From an uncultured Candidatus Saccharibacteria bacterium (GTDB lineage Bacteria > Patescibacteriota > Saccharimonadia > Saccharimonadales > Saccharimonadaceae), in the NCBI GenBank assembly GCA_947304135.1, contig CAMYZZ010000001.1:88872-139770 (forward strand): 50,899 nt of DNA, in the 5' to 3' direction. The position numbers were made by a program, and so were the translations under genes. This document shows, one piece after another, positions 50,542-50,899 of this stretch (its first letter is position 1; every line of letters begins with the position of its first letter). The notes beneath the pieces are model-generated. The model worked only from the letters and a program-made list of their open reading frames with translations, had not been told where the DNA came from and ran no database searches.

Positions 50542-50648
50542 AATTCACGTTAGAACTGCCCAATAGGGCATTTTTTGTTGCTCGCTCGTCCATAAGACGC
50601 ACTTCGCAACAAGAAAATGCCCTCTTGAACAGTTCTATTCGTGAATTT
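50542..50648. repeat. Long inverted repeat containing the tRNA-Arg terminator
   Basis: The left arm from 50542 (AAATTCACGTTAGAACTGCC and on to TTTTGTTGC) is inverted at 50605-50648 with roughly 36 of 42 positions matching. The left arm includes the terminator TGCCC-AATA-GGGCA-TTTTTT (50557-50576) of the tRNA. The right arm is part of the first of the tandem repeats. Confidence 0.85.
50557..50576 (+). terminator. Terminator of tRNA-Arg
   Basis: TGCCC-AATA-GGGCA followed by six T, 17 nt after the encoded CCA. Confidence 0.85.
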
Positions 50649-50860
50649 CCATGGACTTTAAGTCGCGCTTCGCTCCAAGAAAACGCTCATCTGAACGATT
50701 TTACCTACGAATTTACCTACGAATTTAAGACGCGCTTCAATCAAAGAAATCACCAATCTTGGACGATTCTATTTGCAAATTTTCACTGGCTATAAGACGC
50801 GCTTCGCTCCAAGAAAACGCTCATCTGAACGATTTTGCCTACGAATTTCCGTGGTATAAT
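50594..50860. repeat. Four degenerate 66-67 bp tandem repeats downstream of tRNA-Arg
   Basis: Units start at 50594, 50660, 50727 and 50794 with spacing 66, 67, 67 bp. Each begins AAGACGCGCTTCGC-like (AAGTCGC in unit 2), continues CCAAGAAAACGCTCATCTGAACG-like, and ends near CTACGAATTT. Units 2 and 4 are the most alike; unit 1 and unit 3 have diverged. Unit 2 contains an extra 12-bp doubling of ACCTACGAATTT. The last unit runs into the promoter of the gene at 50867. No coding gene lies in this ~325-bp stretch. Confidence 0.85.
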
Positions 50861-50866
50861 TAAAGC

Positions 50867-50899
50867 ATGAAGGTTTCGGAGATTTCTGTGGGGGAGTTT
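50867..50899 (+). CDS. Start of an unidentified gene (runs off the window)
   Basis: Only 11 codons (MKVSEISVGEF) are visible. TATAAT (50855-50860) ends 6 nt before the ATG, matching the leaderless promoter layout seen elsewhere in the window. Too short to name. Confidence 0.6.
   Translation, partial: MKVSEISVGEF

Noticed and set aside
50381-50602. Minus-strand ORF reading through tRNA-Arg (contains DRIRTYDLLLRKQT)
   Set aside because: It is the familiar spurious translation of the reverse strand of a tRNA gene.
50594-50860. Possible CRISPR array
   Set aside because: The whole 66-67 bp unit is repeated, not a short identical repeat with unique spacers, and no cas genes are present.
1-50899. 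Alternative genetic code with UGA as sense
   Set aside because: UGA closes real genes (for example comF at 45844-45846), and all long frames are complete with the standard bacterial code.

Overview
The window looks like a chromosomal replication-origin region of a small-genome Candidatus Saccharibacteria (TM7, Patescibacteria) relative. The basis is gene content and style: dnaA-dnaN-recF next to a relaxase-less type IV secretion-like operon with PrgI, VirB4, wall hydrolases and many VirB2-like small membrane proteins; lectin-repeat and FISUMP/InlB-type surface proteins; and a standard genetic code (UGA is a normal stop, e.g. the comF stop at 45844-45846, which argues against Gracilibacteria/SR1). 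The taxonomic call is an inference from content; no marker tree could be run.

Layout: 1-5806 is a surface-polysaccharide block (two GT2 glycosyltransferases, a DUF4422/GT8-type protein, a YfhO-family GT-C membrane protein). 5809-9666 holds exported proteins: a lysozyme-like protein with three ricin-type lectin trefoils, a translationally coupled small membrane protein, and a membrane thioredoxin-fold (DsbA-like) protein. 9722-13916 holds a class V cysteine desulfurase-like enzyme and an operon of an LCP (LytR-CpsA-Psr) ligase, a LexA-like DNA-binding protein without the protease domain, and a polyprenyl-phosphate glycosyltransferase. 14132-18061 is a 1309-aa InlB-repeat/FISUMP surface protein with a nested palindrome at its 3' side. 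18156-23673 is jag-yidC-rnpA, two ABC half-transporters wedged in, then rpmH. 23749-27749 is the origin (DnaA-box-like sites on both sides of dnaA, an AT-rich stretch, an exact Bacillus-type LexA box) with dnaA, dnaN and recF.

27744-46314 is the type IV secretion-like region. A seven-gene minus-strand operon encodes PrgI, a Gln/Pro-rich TraC-like protein, VirB4, an 828-aa membrane-anchored protein, a glucosaminidase plus NlpC/CHAP-like hydrolase, a PEGA-like protein, a tail-lysozyme plus C39-like hydrolase and a small membrane protein. It is followed by a 1144-aa VirB6-like protein and six small two-helix VirB2/TrbC-like proteins. No relaxase or VirD4 coupling protein is present, so protein export or cell-cell contact with a host is more likely than conjugation, although missing parts may lie elsewhere. 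Two small AT-rich genes, each with its own near-consensus promoter, leader hairpin and terminator, are inserted at 37600-38790.

The rest (44516-50899) contains Hsp20, ComF, tRNA-Ser with a deleted tRNA remnant, a DUF4352-type protein behind a long pseudoknot-like leader, an AbrB-PIN toxin-antitoxin pair, a PH-like membrane protein, a Pro/Ala-rich protein, a degenerate Mur-ligase-like protein, and tRNA-Arg followed by a long inverted repeat and four 66-67 bp tandem repeats.

A theme across the window is that many first genes have a TATAAT-like box only 6-9 nt before the start codon, implying leaderless mRNAs, while internal operon genes have Shine-Dalgarno sites. The most novel-looking signals are the structured leader at 47349-47529, the group of ~105-117 nt palindromic elements, the LexA box at the origin paired with a protease-less LexA, and the expanded VirB2-like set.
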